Positions 26,600-35,810 of a stretch of DNA of 64,000 nt are shown piece by piece. Numbering within the stretch: position 1 is the stretch's first letter; each line of letters starts with the position of its first letter. This DNA comes from Bacteroidales bacterium (lineage in GTDB: Bacteria > Bacteroidota > Bacteroidia > Bacteroidales > Paludibacteraceae). The stretch is from positions 1 through 64,000 of the forward strand of contig SUWZ01000010.1 in assembly GCA_015061185.1 (NCBI GenBank), written 5' to 3'. Both the position numbers and the translations under genes were made by a program. A model generated the notes under the pieces. The model did no database searches. It was given only the letters and a program-made list of their open reading frames with translations, and was not told the origin of the DNA.

Positions 26600-27106
26600 A
26601 TGGATGCGAAAGTTCAAGAGTTCATCAACAAAATGAAAGAGGAAGAAAAAAAGCAAAGAGATGATAAACTCATCTCACTCGGATTGACAGACGAGAACAA
26701 GAAGACTGTCATACGAGAATATCTTAATTACAAAAGATATGATGCAAAGTATGATGAAACCAAAAAGCAACATTATATAGAAAAGGAAGTAGAATCTCCA
26801 ATTGAAGTAACAGAAGATGAATACCAAGAAATACTAAAATATTCATCTTTCATTAAAAATGAAACAACAGAAACAACAGAAATAAAAGACATAAGCACTA
26901 CTTGGGCTAGTACAATAAAAGTAATAGCAAATATTCTTTTAGTTCTTAACATCATTGGTGGATTTATTCTTTGGATTGTACTAGGGGATAAGGATTTTGC
27001 TTGGATTCCTATTGTTTCAGCATTATCATATTGTATATTGTTTTACCCTTTAATCGTTGGTTTTTCAAAAATTGTTGCTGTAGCAGAGAGAAAACTACAA
27101 GAATAA
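26600..27106 (+). CDS. Hypothetical protein with two C-terminal membrane helices
   Basis: A 168-residue cargo protein of the guaA element. The first 100 residues are highly charged and predicted helical/coiled coil (Lys/Glu/Asp-rich, 'KMKEEEKKQRDDK'), with a Thr/Glu run near 93-98. Two hydrophobic segments follow at about 108-128 and 133-155. The cytoplasmic charged head with a membrane hairpin is seen in some phage-exclusion proteins, but that is only an analogy; no family is recognised. Confidence 0.65.
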   Translation: MDAKVQEFINKMKEEEKKQRDDKLISLGLTDENKKTVIREYLNYKRYDAKYDETKKQHYIEKEVESPIEVTEDEYQEILKYSSFIKNETTETTEIKDISTTWASTIKVIANILLVLNIIGGFILWIVLGDKDFAWIPIVSALSYCILFYPLIVGFSKIVAVAERKLQE

Positions 27107-27118
27107 AAAATCAATATA

Positions 27119-27143
27119 TTGACACCAGTTTTTGACACCAGTT
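27119..27143 (+). repeat. Tandem 12-bp repeats near the element's right end
   Basis: TTGACACCAGTT occurs at 27119-27130 and 27132-27143; a 10/12 match is near the left end at 25178-25189. Arrangement resembles integrase arm-type binding sites. Confidence 0.5.
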
Positions 27144-27177
27144 CACTCATGCAATAACAAAAAATAGAGTTAAAGTA

Positions 27178-27207
27178 TTGATAATAAACTTAATATTTTT
27201 AACTTTG
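27178..27207 (+). promoter_or_regulatory. Outward-facing promoter at the element's right end
   Basis: TTG at 27178-27180, 19-base spacer, TAACTTTG at 27200-27207. It reads across the right repeat into a terminator at 27257; in a circular form it would read into the left end instead. Confidence 0.45.
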
Positions 27208-27220
27208 CAACATCAAATAA

Positions 27221-27236
27221 AATCGAGTGGGAGTAA
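27221..27236 (+). repeat. Right 16-bp direct repeat (attachment-site-like)
   Basis: Exact copy of the last 16 bases of guaA (25038-25053), 2.18 kb downstream. Marks the probable right boundary of the element. Confidence 0.75.
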
Positions 27237-27256
27237 GATGACGATCTACATAATTA

Positions 27257-27294
27257 AGGTGTAACGGATTTACTCTGTTACACCTTTTTATTTT
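27257..27294 (+). terminator. Intrinsic terminator right of the element
   Basis: AGGTGTAAC/GTTACACCT stem with 11-base loop and TTTTATTTT tail. Its place 20 bases after the right repeat suggests it is the original guaA terminator displaced by the insertion. Confidence 0.85.
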
Positions 27295-27375
27295 ACCCTC
27301 CATTAAGGCGAAAACTAAAAATCATGATTCATAGTTTTTGATGTAAATACTATTTTAATGCTTTTGAAATAATAT

Positions 27376-27828
27376 CTATTTGTCAGTTTCAAATTTTTTA
27401 TGAAATGCCGCTCCCTTTGAAGTGAGGCGGTATTTTTGATTTTGACTATTAGGTTTATCCGGAATAGTCGGTTCTACATACCCTTGATTAATTGCAGGAT
27501 TCAAATAGTCAGTTCTAAAATAGTCTCTATTCTTGATAGATAGTAGTTCTTGTAATTCAGCGCGCCCCATTTCTCTAGTCAATATAGATATAAGTTTCTT
27601 CACTTGTACACTTGCATGGTCACTTGCATGGTCATGAGCACTTATAGGCAAAGTTATGCGGATAAAGTTATCTGTAAACTTGAAGCAATCTTCACCGTAT
27701 GCATGCAAGATACGGGGTATCCCGGAGCCTAATGACTCTACCAACTCCACATCACGATAGATGCGCATTAACTCTTTGTTACGAGGAATGGAGATACCGT
27801 TGAAGAACTCCTCTCTTGTATAGGAACC
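27376..27828 (-). pseudogene. C-terminal fragment of an AlbA_2/HATPase_c_4-type ATP-binding protein
   Basis: Reading upstream of the first ATG (27768) without a start gives 'GSYTREEFFNGISIPRNKELMRIYRDVELVESLGSGIPRIL', which is the end of the ATPase domain of AlbA_2-type 'ATP-binding/putative DNA-binding' proteins, followed by their winged-helix C-terminus. The N-terminal AlbA_2 domain is absent; the frame closes at 27868. So this is the last third of a once larger gene. It abuts the next fragment in another frame, indicating a deletion. Confidence 0.7.
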
Positions 27829-28658
27829 GCACCTATGTATTCTGTTAAGTTGGCATGCAATGCGTCTCTAAAACATAAATCCCGACTTGCCATTTTAGAT
27901 CTTGCTTTATTTACAAGTGGTACCCATAACCGTTGATGTTCGAATTTCGTATATAAAGCATCTGTTTCTGCTTGAGTTAATTTACGCCCCAATTGAGATG
28001 ATTCTTTTCGAAGTTCATCGGCAAAACTAGCTTCATAGCTTGCTATCAAGTCTAATACTTCAGAATACATTGTATGACGTTCGTCATCTTCATTTGATAA
28101 TTTAAGAACCTTTCTATATTCATCGGCATCTTCTTTAAACACACTCCTATAAACCTTATCGTTATATAAAATATATTTGATATTTCCAAGAGCAACACAG
28201 TCTCTCAGTGCAAGAACCATCTCTTTATGATAATCTTTATTATTCAGTAGATTAAATACAAAATCTTCATCGCATTGATTGATATATTTTGTGTTTCCTC
28301 CTGTGCGTTTATTGATTGTATCGATAACAATATCAAGAACAAGACTTCTAACTTCACGTGCTCTTTCACTCTTACTTAATAGCATAGCAATGTTGATAAA
28401 TGCACGAAAGTTAAATATACCAAGTTTATTCGATTTGATTAGGAAGTTAACTTCCCGATCATCGTCTATAGTAAAAGCTAACTTGAAGTTTTTCAGCTGA
28501 TTACCAACAATAACTTCGTAGCCATTATCTCGAAGTTCTTTTTCATTTTTAGTCAAACAACTATTAATAGTTCTATCACTAACCTCAAAGAATGAAGATA
28601 GTTGCTGTTTTGTAAATTTTAGTTCTCCTTCGAAGATAATACCTTGTAAACCTATTAT
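27768..28658 (-). pseudogene. 5'-truncated DNA-binding protein of unknown family
   Basis: An open frame of about 296 codons from 28658 with no ATG near its start: 'GLQGIIFEGELKFTKQQLSSFFEVSDRTINSCL' looks like a helix-turn-helix ('QQLSSFFEVSDRTI'), then a mixed helical domain to '...FRDALHAN'. The coding sequence continues upstream of the TTG at 28556, so any smaller start is artificial. It ends by running into the ATPase fragment in the wrong frame. I recognise this as a widespread DNA-binding protein of accessory islands but cannot name its function. Confidence 0.6.
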
Positions 28659-28698
28659 TTACATTACATAAATGAGATGCTTTGGGTGCAATAGAGAA

Positions 28699-28803
28699 TC
28701 ATGCACCACCTTTCCTACGATTACATTCACGACAGAGCATCTGGCAATTTTCTGCAATGGTGCGTCCTCCCTCCTTCCATGGGGTGAACTTCCTAGTTCG
28801 CAT
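28699..28803 (-). pseudogene. HNH endonuclease relic
   Basis: A 34-codon frame encoding '[28 protein letters not shown]', the C-terminal half of an HNH motif, with the zinc-type CxxC and the final Asn-Arg. The upstream part with the first histidines is missing. It lies just downstream of the frameshifted nuclease gene. Confidence 0.65.
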
Positions 28804-28833
28804 TATGAGTTTATATATTGTAAATTTATGAGA

Positions 28834-30413
28834 TTATAAGCTTTTGATAATTTCTCTTCCTATAATATGGTTTAGAGAAGCTCCTATGTCTGAGTTTGAA
28901 TATATTGAAGCCCAATGATCTTCAAAAATAGGATTATTCCTATTTGCTGATCCATTTATATCAACACGATACAAAATAAGTCGTTCTTTGTCACATATTC
29001 CCATAATGGATGCGCGAAGCATTCGAGCATATGATAATGCTTGCTTAAATGCTTTTTGTAGTTCATGAACAGGAGCCATATCTAATTTTGCCTCAATAAC
29101 CATTGGTGCATTCTCGAAATGCTTTTCTCCCTTGGGGAAAATACGAAATCAGGAATTGCTTTTTCTTTTCTTCCTGCTTTTTGAGATAATTGGCGTGTCC
29201 AATCTGATTCTGTATAGCCCATCTTTTTTAACAATGGAATTAGGATTTTATTTTCTACATCTTTTTCCAATTTGATTTCACCAAAGTCTACCTTAGAACA
29301 GTCAAATAGTTTGGGGTAATCAGTTGTTTTACCCCCCATTCCCTTAATCATTCGAAGTAATTCTGAATAATCTTTTGCAGATAATTCAATCCCGTTGATT
29401 CCTTGTAAATTTCGTTTTACAATGGGTATTTTTGACATGTATTTGTCGTTCTTTAGGTCTTTTATAGATATATGTGGTGTCAGAATACCGTTACACACCT
29501 TTGTCCTACAATGATAGTAGTCAAACGGATTAAATATTCCACCACTGTTTGATCTCCAAATAGAATGAATGTAACTTCTTGGAGATGTACAATAAAGAAC
29601 AACAATATCACCACGTCTTGTCCTTTCGTTACATGCCCATATACTTTGGTCATTACTTCCATGAATTTTTCCTAACGTATCAAGAAAGGTAAAATCTCCC
29701 TTATCAGCTCCTGTAAGCCAGATATTCGTTGGTTTTGGTAATTCATCTATTGCAGGTTCCTCTATTAGCATATTGGCGAAGTCATAAATACAAGCACATA
29801 ATTCTGCATCTGTCATTTCGTTTTCCTTTTGGAATTTATTCCAACATTCACAGATTTCATAATAATAATTAACGTAGGACTTGTAATCCTTAGAATGAGG
29901 TATTGACGGCATTTCTATACCAAGTGCATCGCAATTTCTTTGAATGATGTCAAATCTGCGAGGTAATAGAATAGGTTTAAATACATCGAAATTATAGAAT
30001 AATAGAAGAGAAAGAAATGGAATTTCAGCTGCTTTATGTCGATATTGATTTTTCTTCAAAAAATACGAGTCCTCATCAAAGATAATGGTATCGTCATCAT
30101 TATATTGTACGTTCCCTTTTTTGTCTTTAGCAGGTTTGAGAATATCATACTCTTCTGCGAATTTCTCGTATGTCTCCTTTGTCCATTCTTTAGGGAAAAA
30201 ACCCCGTTGATCAAAATTATGGTACCATACATAAAACTTTCCATAAAGATTATCTATATATGAATCTTCGACACTATCTTCACCCCAATTGCAGGAGTAC
30301 TTCCGTATATTGAAAGCTGATAATGCGATATCTTCCACTTCAGGATTGAATAGTTCTATACAAGACTTCCCCTTCGAACTCTCCTTGTACATATTCCATA
30401 GTTGCTTGTTCAT
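28834..30413 (-). pseudogene. EVE/PUA-like domain plus PD-(D/E)XK nuclease, frameshifted
   Basis: Two frames join into one protein of about 525 residues. From ATG 30413 the first 220 residues are helical and unrecognised; about 228-370 look like an EVE/PUA-like domain ('NIWLTGADKGDFTFLD', 'TRRGDIVVLYCTS', 'GINGIELSAKDYSELLRMI'); then a nuclease core 'IPDFVF' ... 'MVIEAKLD', i.e. PD...(E)xK. The frame breaks at about 29138-29141: a run of four A (plus strand) where five would restore 'FPKGEKHFENAPMVIEAK'. The domain pair suggests a modification-dependent restriction enzyme. It could be a true mutation or a homopolymer sequencing error. Confidence 0.75.
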
Positions 30414-30719
30414 GTTCAAATGTTTTTTTGTTTATTTTTATTTAAAATTGAATTTGATTTGCCACTTAATTATAGATAACATTAAAACAAATATAAAAGA
30501 GTGAAAATTTCCTAAACCCTTATAGATTATTAATTGCCAATCGAGTAAAAAGTTCTTTCTTTTGCTAATATGTTATAAATTCGTTACTTTCTGTTTTGTA
30601 CTTAATATTTTGTTATTTATAAATCAAAGATAGTGATTATAATATATTTATTGCAAAATAGATGAAAGAATTTATTCAGTATTCACTGAAACTCTTCTTA
30701 AATATTTATAGGAGAATTC
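30414..30719. other. Gene-free interval upstream of the nuclease gene
   Basis: 306 AT-rich bases. It carries the nuclease promoter (-7 at 30495-30488) and an AATCGAGT octamer at 30539-30546 followed by AAAA that recalls the guaA repeat with six bases missing. Nothing else is evident. Confidence 0.5.
30488..30495 (-). promoter_or_regulatory. -7 box for the EVE/nuclease gene
   Basis: On the minus strand TATATTTG, about 75 bases before ATG 30413, with GTTTA about 19 bases further upstream as a partial -33. Confidence 0.4.
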
Positions 30720-31949
30720 TTAATCTACTTGCTGCAATTCAAATCCAACGCTTTTTAAATCATCCCAAAATAGGGGATAAGACTTAGAAACTACTCCTGC
30801 ATCTTTAATTTTTAGAGGTCCCAATACCAATGATGCGGGTGCAAAGGCCATTGCCATTCGGTGGTCTTTGTAGGTGGCTATCTCGGGTAAACTATCTTTC
30901 GGACATCGCTCTCTATCCCACGCTAACTCTCCTTCGCAAGGTTCATAAAGGAGAAATCCTATTTTCTTGCACTCGTTGATTAACGCTTCAATTCTGTTTG
31001 TCTCTTTTATCTTTAATGTTTGCAATCCTCTAAACCTGAATGGTTTATTCAAAGCACAACATGTGACAACAACAGTTTGTGCGATGTCTGGTTCCGACTC
31101 AAAATTGTAGATAAATTGTGAACTGTTTTTCTCGCTTTGAGATAGAATTACTACCCCGTCTTTAAATTCTGTTCTCACTCCTAAGTTAGAATAGATTTTT
31201 GCTAACTGAGAGTCTCCTTGTAAACTGTTTTCGTATAAATGAGGAAGTTGTATCTTGCAATTGTTGCTAAGGGCTACAATAGCATACCAATAGGAGGCGG
31301 CAGACCAGTCTGACTCTACATTGTAAATGGTGGGTTCAATAGTTTGAGGTGCTATTGAAATATTGTTCCCTTCCCATACGGATTCTACTCCGTATTGGCG
31401 AAGCATCTCTAATGTCATTCGGATATAAGGTTGAGAAATAAGTTTCCCTTGAAGGTGAAGGTTTAATCCTTTTTTCAAGGTTGGAGCAATCATCAAAAGG
31501 GCTGAGATAAATTGGCTGCTCACGCTACCGTCCAATTGCAAATCTCCTCCTTCTATCGCTTTCCCTTTTATGGATAGAGGGGGAAATCCTTCTCTCTCCG
31601 GATAGGTTATCTCTGCTCCTAAAGTTTTGAGTGCTTCCACTAAAATCCCGATGGGACGTTGTTTCATTCGTTCGCTCCCTGTTATGTGCCAATTCCCCGG
31701 TTTGTTGGCTAAATAAGCCGTCAGGAAACGCATAGCTGTCCCTGCTGCTCCAATGTCAAAGTGATTATCTTTGCTATTGAGACTCTTCAACAATACATCT
31801 GTATCATCACAATGTGCAAGATTCTTTATAGGATTATTAGAACCATTTAGCGCATTTATGATAAGAGCTCTGTTGCTGATGCTTTTTGATGCAGGAAGCA
31901 CTATTTCTCCGGAAATCGCTTGCGGTGCGTGATGTATGATTATATCCAC
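30720..31949 (-). CDS. aroA: 3-phosphoshikimate 1-carboxyvinyltransferase (EPSP synthase)
   Basis: Transfers enolpyruvate from PEP to shikimate 3-phosphate. 409 residues, slightly shorter than the E. coli enzyme as usual in Bacteroidota. Visible motifs: 'LPASKSISNRALI' with the PEP-binding lysine, 'DGSVSSQFISALL', 'KETNRIEAL' and 'DHRMAMAFAP'. It lies 18 bases downstream of aroB on the same strand, an obvious pathway pair. Confidence 0.95.
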   Translation of the reverse strand: MDIIIHHAPQAISGEIVLPASKSISNRALIINALNGSNNPIKNLAHCDDTDVLLKSLNSKDNHFDIGAAGTAMRFLTAYLANKPGNWHITGSERMKQRPIGILVEALKTLGAEITYPEREGFPPLSIKGKAIEGGDLQLDGSVSSQFISALLMIAPTLKKGLNLHLQGKLISQPYIRMTLEMLRQYGVESVWEGNNISIAPQTIEPTIYNVESDWSAASYWYAIVALSNNCKIQLPHLYENSLQGDSQLAKIYSNLGVRTEFKDGVVILSQSEKNSSQFIYNFESEPDIAQTVVVTCCALNKPFRFRGLQTLKIKETNRIEALINECKKIGFLLYEPCEGELAWDRERCPKDSLPEIATYKDHRMAMAFAPASLVLGPLKIKDAGVVSKSYPLFWDDLKSVGFELQQVD

Positions 31950-31967
31950 TGTGAGCTTATTTAAGAA

Positions 31968-33026
31968 TTAAAGTCCAACGGAATCGCGATAGTAGTCGAG
32001 CGATTCAAATATCTCTTTTTTTGTTACGTCTGTATTTATACGAACATCTCCAATTCCTCCTAAAAGAGTAAATAAGATTCTGCCATCTCCTTCATTTTTT
32101 TTGTCATGAGTCATTAGTTCGTATAACAAATCATACTCTTTGCAAGTGATCTCCAAAGCTCCATAGTTCTCTTTTATAAGGGTAACGGCTTGACGTAAAA
32201 TATCTTTGTCGAATCCACACTTTTTGTATGATAAGTATAACTCTGAAATCATGCCCCATGCAACTGCATATCCGTGTAGCTTGGGCTGACCGCATTCAAG
32301 AGCATAACTTTCGAAGGCATGACCAATTGTATGACCAAAGTTAAGAGCCTTACGAATTCCTTTTTCTGTGGGGTCGATTTTTACTATTTCTTGCTTTACT
32401 TCAATCGATTCTTTTAGTAATTTCGGAAGCAAAGTGTAGTCAATTGAGTCCAAATTAAAATTAAGGATGTTATTCCAAACTTTTTCGTTAGAGATAAGTC
32501 CATGTTTAATCATTTCTGCATACCCTGATAAAAAGTTTTCATGATCGAGGGTTCTGAAAAATTGGACATCGATTAATACGCTCTGAGACGGATTTATTAC
32601 CCCCACTTCATTTTTTAGTCCATTGAAGTTAATTCCGGTTTTACCTCCAACTGCTGCATCAATGGCTCCTAACAAGGTTGTCGGAATGTTGATATACTCC
32701 AAGCCTCGCTTGAAAGTTGAGGCTGCAAATCCTCCTAAGTCGGTGACCATTCCGCCTCCAAGGTTGATAAGTAGTGATTTGCGAGTGGCACCATGACTAC
32801 TCAAATGTTGCCAAACAGAAGTTAAAGCTTCTACGTTTTTATTATCATCGCCGGCTTTGATTTCGATGATGTTTTCCGGCAAAATATTCAGGTCGTTCAG
32901 ATGATTAAGACAGAGACGATTGGTGTTATTATCGGTCAAAATAAATAGGCTTTCGGCACGATAATTTTCCACTTCCTTCAAAAGTTGCGGAAATAGGTTC
33001 CCGATGTATATCGTTTGTTTATTCAT
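31968..33026 (-). CDS. aroB: 3-dehydroquinate synthase
   Basis: Second step of the shikimate pathway, NAD- and zinc-dependent. 352 residues with 'NLGGGMVTDLGGFAASTFKRG' region (the glycine-rich NAD motif, about 90-110), 'PTTLLGAIDAAVGGKTGIN', and the metal-binding histidines in 'LNFGHTIGHAFE' and 'LHGYAVAWGM'. First gene of the aroB-aroA unit. Confidence 0.95.
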   Translation of the reverse strand: MNKQTIYIGNLFPQLLKEVENYRAESLFILTDNNTNRLCLNHLNDLNILPENIIEIKAGDDNKNVEALTSVWQHLSSHGATRKSLLINLGGGMVTDLGGFAASTFKRGLEYINIPTTLLGAIDAAVGGKTGINFNGLKNEVGVINPSQSVLIDVQFFRTLDHENFLSGYAEMIKHGLISNEKVWNNILNFNLDSIDYTLLPKLLKESIEVKQEIVKIDPTEKGIRKALNFGHTIGHAFESYALECGQPKLHGYAVAWGMISELYLSYKKCGFDKDILRQAVTLIKENYGALEITCKEYDLLYELMTHDKKNEGDGRILFTLLGGIGDVRINTDVTKKEIFESLDYYRDSVGL

Positions 33027-33043
33027 GAAACTTCAATTTTTTG

Positions 33044-33051
33044 CAAATTTA
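33044..33051 (-). promoter_or_regulatory. -7 box for aroB-aroA
   Basis: Minus-strand TAAATTTG, 17 bases from the aroB ATG. Very short predicted leader; no -33 match. Confidence 0.4.
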
Positions 33052-33093
33052 GTCAATTCTTGAGGAAAATAACATGGGAGAATTTAAATTTTT

Positions 33094-33137
33094 TACAAAA
33101 AAAGTGCACTGACAGATTTGTCCTGTCAATGCACTTT
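33094..33137 (-). terminator. Strong terminator of the GH94 gene
   Basis: On the minus strand AAAGTGCA..GACAG pairs with CTGTC..TGCACTTT (one internal 2-base mismatch) around a 7-base loop, followed by seven T. It separates GH94 from the aroB-aroA transcript. Confidence 0.9.
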
Positions 33138-33176
33138 GGGTAAGTCGGTAACGACACCATTGCCGGAGAGGGTAGG

Positions 33177-35573
33177 TTATCCCATGATAACCACCACTTC
33201 GTTATCTTTCTTCATCTTGTCGAAAGGTACAACGTTACCTACAATCTCTTTTCCGTTGAGAGTGATGGAAACAACTCCTTTTTCCACTTTGTTAGGATTT
33301 TTAACCGTAATATTTACATTCTTTCCGCGGAAGCGTCTGGTAGCTGTAAATCCTTTCCAATTAGGAATACATGGGTCGATCATTAATCCATCATAATCAG
33401 GTCTGATACCCAAAATATATTGAGCCGCAGTAAAATATGCCCAAGAAGCTGTTCCACTCAACCATGGGCAACGACTTTGTCCTGCGCGCATATTGTAGGT
33501 TGAACAAGTTGTTTGAGCATATACGTAAGGTTCGATTTGACGAACTTCTGCCATTTTATTGTATGTAGCAGGTAAGTAGTTCTTATAGTTTTTGAACGCC
33601 CTCTTACCATGACCTAATATACAATCTGCCATAATACCCCAACCTTGAGTATGTTGGAAAACAGCAGCATTCTCTTTCATACCTTTAATGAATAGAGGCG
33701 CTTTAATCACAGAAGCCTCAGTTTTTTCATATGGAGGATCGCAAAGGACTAAACCATATTTAATAGCAAGGTGTTTTTCTACGCTGTTCATAACCGTTTC
33801 TGCACGTTCACCTTGTGCTTGACCGGAGATGATTGCCCAAGATTGAGGATTCAACCAAATCTTTCCCTCGTTGTTAGGGTCGTTTTTAGTACCAAATACA
33901 TATCCATCCTCTTTGATGGCGCGAACATACCATTCGCCATCCCAAGCAACTTTATCAATATCCTCTGTTAATTGAGCAAGATGTTCTTCTGCCCATTCGA
34001 TTTCCTTTGGTAAATCCAAACGACGACAAATGTCGATATAGACAGTTAATGCGTAACGCAATTGCATGGCAACAAATACTGTTTCACCTTTAGCTCCTAA
34101 TACCAAACAGTCGTTCCAGTCTGCTTTCAAACCGCAAGGCAAATTATTTTTTCCGCAACGATCCAAGTTGAATTGGATAGCACGTTTCAAGTGGTCTAAG
34201 ACAGTACCTTCTCCCTTGTCTGAGTAAGGAAGTACCTTGTTGTAATATTGAATATCTCCAATTTCTTTAACGTAAGTAGGAACAGTACAGAACAACCACA
34301 TACAATCGTCAGAACGGAACTCATCTTCAGGAGTTGGAGGTTCGTTGCCCGGATTATGAGCGTAAGGTTTAACAACCGGCATAGCTCCTCCATTAGAGTT
34401 TTGTCCGGTCAACATCAATTCAAGACGCTCAACAACCTCCTCCGGAATATTGTGAATAACACCCAACATATCTTGAATTGTATCGCGATATCCCATACCA
34501 TCACGCTCACCGCGATAAATCAAAGATGCGGCACGACTCCATGCATACGTAATTAAGTTGTTGAATGGATTCCACATATTAATCATGCTATTGAAAGCAG
34601 CATCAGGAGTTTTTGCGCTAAGACCTTCGATACGACCATGCCAATAGGAAACCACTTTTTTGTATTCTGCTTGAACTTTTTCAGGGGTTGATACCATCTT
34701 AGCAGCCTTTTTACCCTCAACAGCAGCCTTACCAATTCCTAATACTACGGAGAATTCTTTTGTCTCGCCGGGAGCTAATTCAAGGTCAACTTGAAGTGTT
34801 CCACATCCGTTATCACCTTCTGTAACTGTATTTCCACACTTACCATTGACAACCGATAGTGGATTTGCATAAGTATGGTATGCCCCAATAAATTTATCTC
34901 TATCACTATCGTATCCGGTTACCTTTTGACCAACTACTCCAATGAAAGAGTGTCTTGCTTGGTCTTTGTTTTGGAAATTTTCAGGTTCTTCCGGCATGTA
35001 TAGATTGTTACCATGGTCGATAAAACCATTTCTATAGGTTGTCTTTACAATATATTGAGTGTATTGAAGGTTATTGCTATCATCGTGCATGTTCCAGTTG
35101 GATGCAAATTCTGCGTATGTGAAAGCGCGTAATTTACGTGCTTTATCACTATTGTTTGTTACCTTTACATTCCAAACTTCAAATTCTTGTCCTTTGGGTA
35201 CAAAGTACAATGTCTCTGTTTTGATTCCGCTGTATTCAGAACTGATGATTGTGTAAGCAGAACCGTGGCGACATTCACTTTTGTATTGATCAAGAGGCTT
35301 TCCAACCGGTTGCCAAGAACCTGACCAAAAATCCTTTGTTTCGCAGTCGTGCAAATAAATGTAACGACCCGGTTGATCTAATGGAACTGTGTTAAATTTT
35401 AAACGAAGGAAACATCCTTGTACTGATGAGCGGAAGAAAGAATATCCTCCGGCATTGTTTGTGATGATAGCACCATAACGTGTATCGCCCAAGTAGTTAC
35501 TCCAAGATTTGGGAGTAGCAGGGTTGGTAACGACGTACTCTTTTCTTTCGTCGTCAAAGTGTCCGTATTGCAT
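33177..35573 (-). CDS. GH94 glycoside phosphorylase (cellobiose/chitobiose phosphorylase-like)
   Basis: A 798-residue cytoplasmic enzyme (no signal peptide) that would phosphorolyse a beta-linked disaccharide into sugar 1-phosphate plus a monosaccharide. N-terminus 'MQYGHFDDERKEYVVTNP' and 'NAGGYSFFRS' start the beta-sandwich domain; the (alpha/alpha)6 barrel contains 'GLKADWNDCLVLG', whose first aspartate is the general acid; 'PLFIKGMKENAAVFQHTQGW' and 'MRAGQSRCPWLSGTASW' line the phosphate and +1 sites. 'DTRYGAIITNNAGG' recalls chitobiose phosphorylases, but the substrate cannot be fixed. Single-gene transcript. Confidence 0.88.
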   Translation of the reverse strand: MQYGHFDDERKEYVVTNPATPKSWSNYLGDTRYGAIITNNAGGYSFFRSSVQGCFLRLKFNTVPLDQPGRYIYLHDCETKDFWSGSWQPVGKPLDQYKSECRHGSAYTIISSEYSGIKTETLYFVPKGQEFEVWNVKVTNNSDKARKLRAFTYAEFASNWNMHDDSNNLQYTQYIVKTTYRNGFIDHGNNLYMPEEPENFQNKDQARHSFIGVVGQKVTGYDSDRDKFIGAYHTYANPLSVVNGKCGNTVTEGDNGCGTLQVDLELAPGETKEFSVVLGIGKAAVEGKKAAKMVSTPEKVQAEYKKVVSYWHGRIEGLSAKTPDAAFNSMINMWNPFNNLITYAWSRAASLIYRGERDGMGYRDTIQDMLGVIHNIPEEVVERLELMLTGQNSNGGAMPVVKPYAHNPGNEPPTPEDEFRSDDCMWLFCTVPTYVKEIGDIQYYNKVLPYSDKGEGTVLDHLKRAIQFNLDRCGKNNLPCGLKADWNDCLVLGAKGETVFVAMQLRYALTVYIDICRRLDLPKEIEWAEEHLAQLTEDIDKVAWDGEWYVRAIKEDGYVFGTKNDPNNEGKIWLNPQSWAIISGQAQGERAETVMNSVEKHLAIKYGLVLCDPPYEKTEASVIKAPLFIKGMKENAAVFQHTQGWGIMADCILGHGKRAFKNYKNYLPATYNKMAEVRQIEPYVYAQTTCSTYNMRAGQSRCPWLSGTASWAYFTAAQYILGIRPDYDGLMIDPCIPNWKGFTATRRFRGKNVNITVKNPNKVEKGVVSITLNGKEIVGNVVPFDKMKKDNEVVVIMG

Positions 35574-35703
35574 ATCTTTTAAAAATTTTTAAGGGGTTTT
35601 AAAGCTTGATGAATCGAGTTGAAACCTAATCTTCGAATGGCGTACTAATTCAAAATAGCGTCTAAAAGAGCCCGATTTACATTAATTATTCGTTCTGTTT
35701 TTG

Positions 35704-35711
35704 CAAATATA
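35704..35711 (-). promoter_or_regulatory. -7 box for the GH94 gene
   Basis: Minus-strand TATATTTG, about 130 bases before the GH94 ATG, implying a long leader. -33 unclear. Confidence 0.4.
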
Positions 35712-35810
35712 CTAAATAGAAATAAAAATAAAATAGTGTGTAATGTTTTTTTTTGTGACACACCAATCTATTCTTTTTCTGGAGGATATTGTGGTTGTTT
35801 ATCTGGAGGG

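Larger units (their letters stand above)
25038..27236 (+). mobile_element. Small element integrated in the 3' end of guaA
   Basis: About 2.2 kb bounded by the two 16-bp repeats. Contents in order: terminator, hairpin, arm-like repeat, amber-interrupted serine recombinase, a possible structured RNA, a two-helix membrane protein, two further arm-like repeats, an outward promoter. TTGACACTAGTA at 25178-25189 and two copies of TTGACACCAGTT at 27119-27130 and 27132-27143 resemble integrase arm sites near both ends. No tyrosine integrase is inside, so it is either a remnant or depends on an integrase elsewhere. guaA is a known integration hotspot in bacteria. Confidence 0.65.
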
